5,665 nt of DNA from Actinomycetota bacterium (GTDB lineage: Bacteria > Actinomycetota > Humimicrobiia > Humimicrobiales > Humimicrobiaceae). The stretch covers positions 1 through 5,665 of the forward strand of contig JADHVM010000073.1 in NCBI GenBank assembly GCA_016783985.1. The letters run 5' to 3'. The notes beneath the pieces are model-generated. The model saw nothing but the letters and a program-made list of their open reading frames with translations, did not search any database and was not told the DNA's origin. A program made the position numbers and the translations under genes. This document shows positions 4,941 to 5,665 of this stretch, in pieces (the first letter of the stretch is position 1; each line of letters opens with the position of its first letter).

Positions 4941-5665
4941 ATGTCAATAGCAATTTCTGCCAAGGTTAGTGAAGGATTAGTAATAGGTGCAGACAGTTTA
5001 ATAATCGCAGAAAAATTCGATGAAGAAAGTAAAAAGCCTGTTATTGTCTATACTTTAAAAGATGTTAAGAAATTGAACCAGGTGAAGGATTATCCAATTT
5101 CAATCATGTCATGGGGTATTGGGTTTATTGGCACAAGAAGTATTGGAAGCCTTGTGGATGAGTTTGGTTATTCTTTACCAGATTACAGTGATGGCTTGGA
5201 TTATACATTGGAAGAAATTTCTGAAAAATTTTATAATTTTATTTTAAGAAGATATAAAGAAATAAATCCTGATAAATCAAATAATCCTAAATATAAATTA
5301 GGAGTTTTAGTTGCAGGTTTCTCCAGGGAAAAATTTTTTCCCAATGAATTTAAATTTAATTTACCTGCTTCAACTGGCATAGAAGAAATAAGACCAGATG
5401 ATAAGAAAGGTAATCCTCAATTTGGTATATCATGGTATGGAATATCTGATGGGATTGAGAGGCTTCATATGGGTTGTGATTTAGGGCTGAGGGGCGAGTT
5501 AAGTGAAATTTTAAAAGAAAAAGGTTTAGAAACTGAGGAAATAAATAAAATATTTTCTAAATATGAGTATAAGACAAATTTTAGCACTATGCCGCTAAAA
5601 GGTGCTATAGATTTTGTTTACTACCTTATTAATCTAATGATAGGGAGATGTAGGTTTTATGCTAG
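4941..5665 (+). CDS. Proteasome-like Ntn-hydrolase-fold protein, 3' end missing
   Basis: The reading frame is open from ATG 4941 to the window edge (241 residues and a partial codon), so the C-terminus is not seen. The N-terminus MSIAISAKVSEGLVIGADSL resembles proteasome-beta-type Ntn hydrolases. If Met1 is removed, Ser2 takes the place of the nucleophile Thr1, and Asp18 falls at the conserved position 17. A lysine in TLKDVKKLNQV (43 or 44) may stand for Lys33 after a short insertion. Later segments fit the fold: IGSLVDEF (68-75), the strand LGVLVAGF (120-127), FGISWYGISDGIERLHMGCD (161-180) and MPLKGAIDFVYYLI (217-230). No signal peptide or membrane segment is seen, so it should be cytoplasmic. 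AAAGGA at 4924-4929 lies 11 nt before the start. Fold assignment is by pattern recognition; substrate and activity are unknown, and no functional link to the upstream redox genes is evident. Confidence 0.7.
   Translation, partial: MSIAISAKVSEGLVIGADSLIIAEKFDEESKKPVIVYTLKDVKKLNQVKDYPISIMSWGIGFIGTRSIGSLVDEFGYSLPDYSDGLDYTLEEISEKFYNFILRRYKEINPDKSNNPKYKLGVLVAGFSREKFFPNEFKFNLPASTGIEEIRPDDKKGNPQFGISWYGISDGIERLHMGCDLGLRGELSEILKEKGLETEEINKIFSKYEYKTNFSTMPLKGAIDFVYYLINLMIGRCRFYA

Overview
The window is AT-rich, tightly coding DNA with every gene on the + strand. It looks like an anaerobic Firmicutes-type bacterium; Halanaerobiales or Clostridia are my best guesses. The grounds are low-GC codon use, iron-sulfur-rich NADH-oxidoreductase (Hym/Nuo-type) subunits, a formate channel and Shine-Dalgarno-led genes. 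The taxon is inferred and not proven by the sequence.

Layout: bases 1-185 form a regulatory region. It holds a consensus-like sigma-A promoter (TTGACA at 105-110, TATAAT at 127-132) and two groups of Fur-type GATAAT/ATTATC operator units. One group lies upstream (53-86); the other sits on the predicted transcription start (139-159, 18 of 19 matches to the classical Fur box). Next come four genes, probably co-transcribed: (1) 186-1169, a fusion of a Fur-family winged-helix DNA-binding domain, a long charged linker and a complete NuoE/HymA-type thioredoxin-like [2Fe-2S] domain; (2) 1208-3169, a HymB/NuoF-type NADH-oxidising flavoprotein with extra N-terminal [2Fe-2S] and C-terminal 2x[4Fe-4S] domains; (3) 3226-3882, a small NuoG/HoxU-like [2Fe-2S] plus 2x[4Fe-4S] electron-transfer protein; (4) 3968-4828, a FocA-type formate/nitrite channel. 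After a 112-bp gap, a proteasome-like Ntn-hydrolase-fold protein starts at 4941 and runs off the window end.

How they may work together: genes 1-3 make up the NADH-side (diaphorase) arm of a soluble NAD-linked formate dehydrogenase or hydrogenase, but no molybdopterin or H-cluster catalytic subunit is present here. The adjacent formate channel favours formate as the substrate (inference). The most unusual point is the first gene. The C-terminal metal-sensing and dimerisation half of Fur is absent and an Fe-S electron-transfer subunit stands in its place, directly downstream of a Fur box. This suggests an autoregulatory redox/iron switch in which an enzyme subunit is also the repressor. An in-frame ribosome-binding site with possible start codons lies exactly at the linker/NuoE boundary, so a free NuoE could also be made from the same gene.
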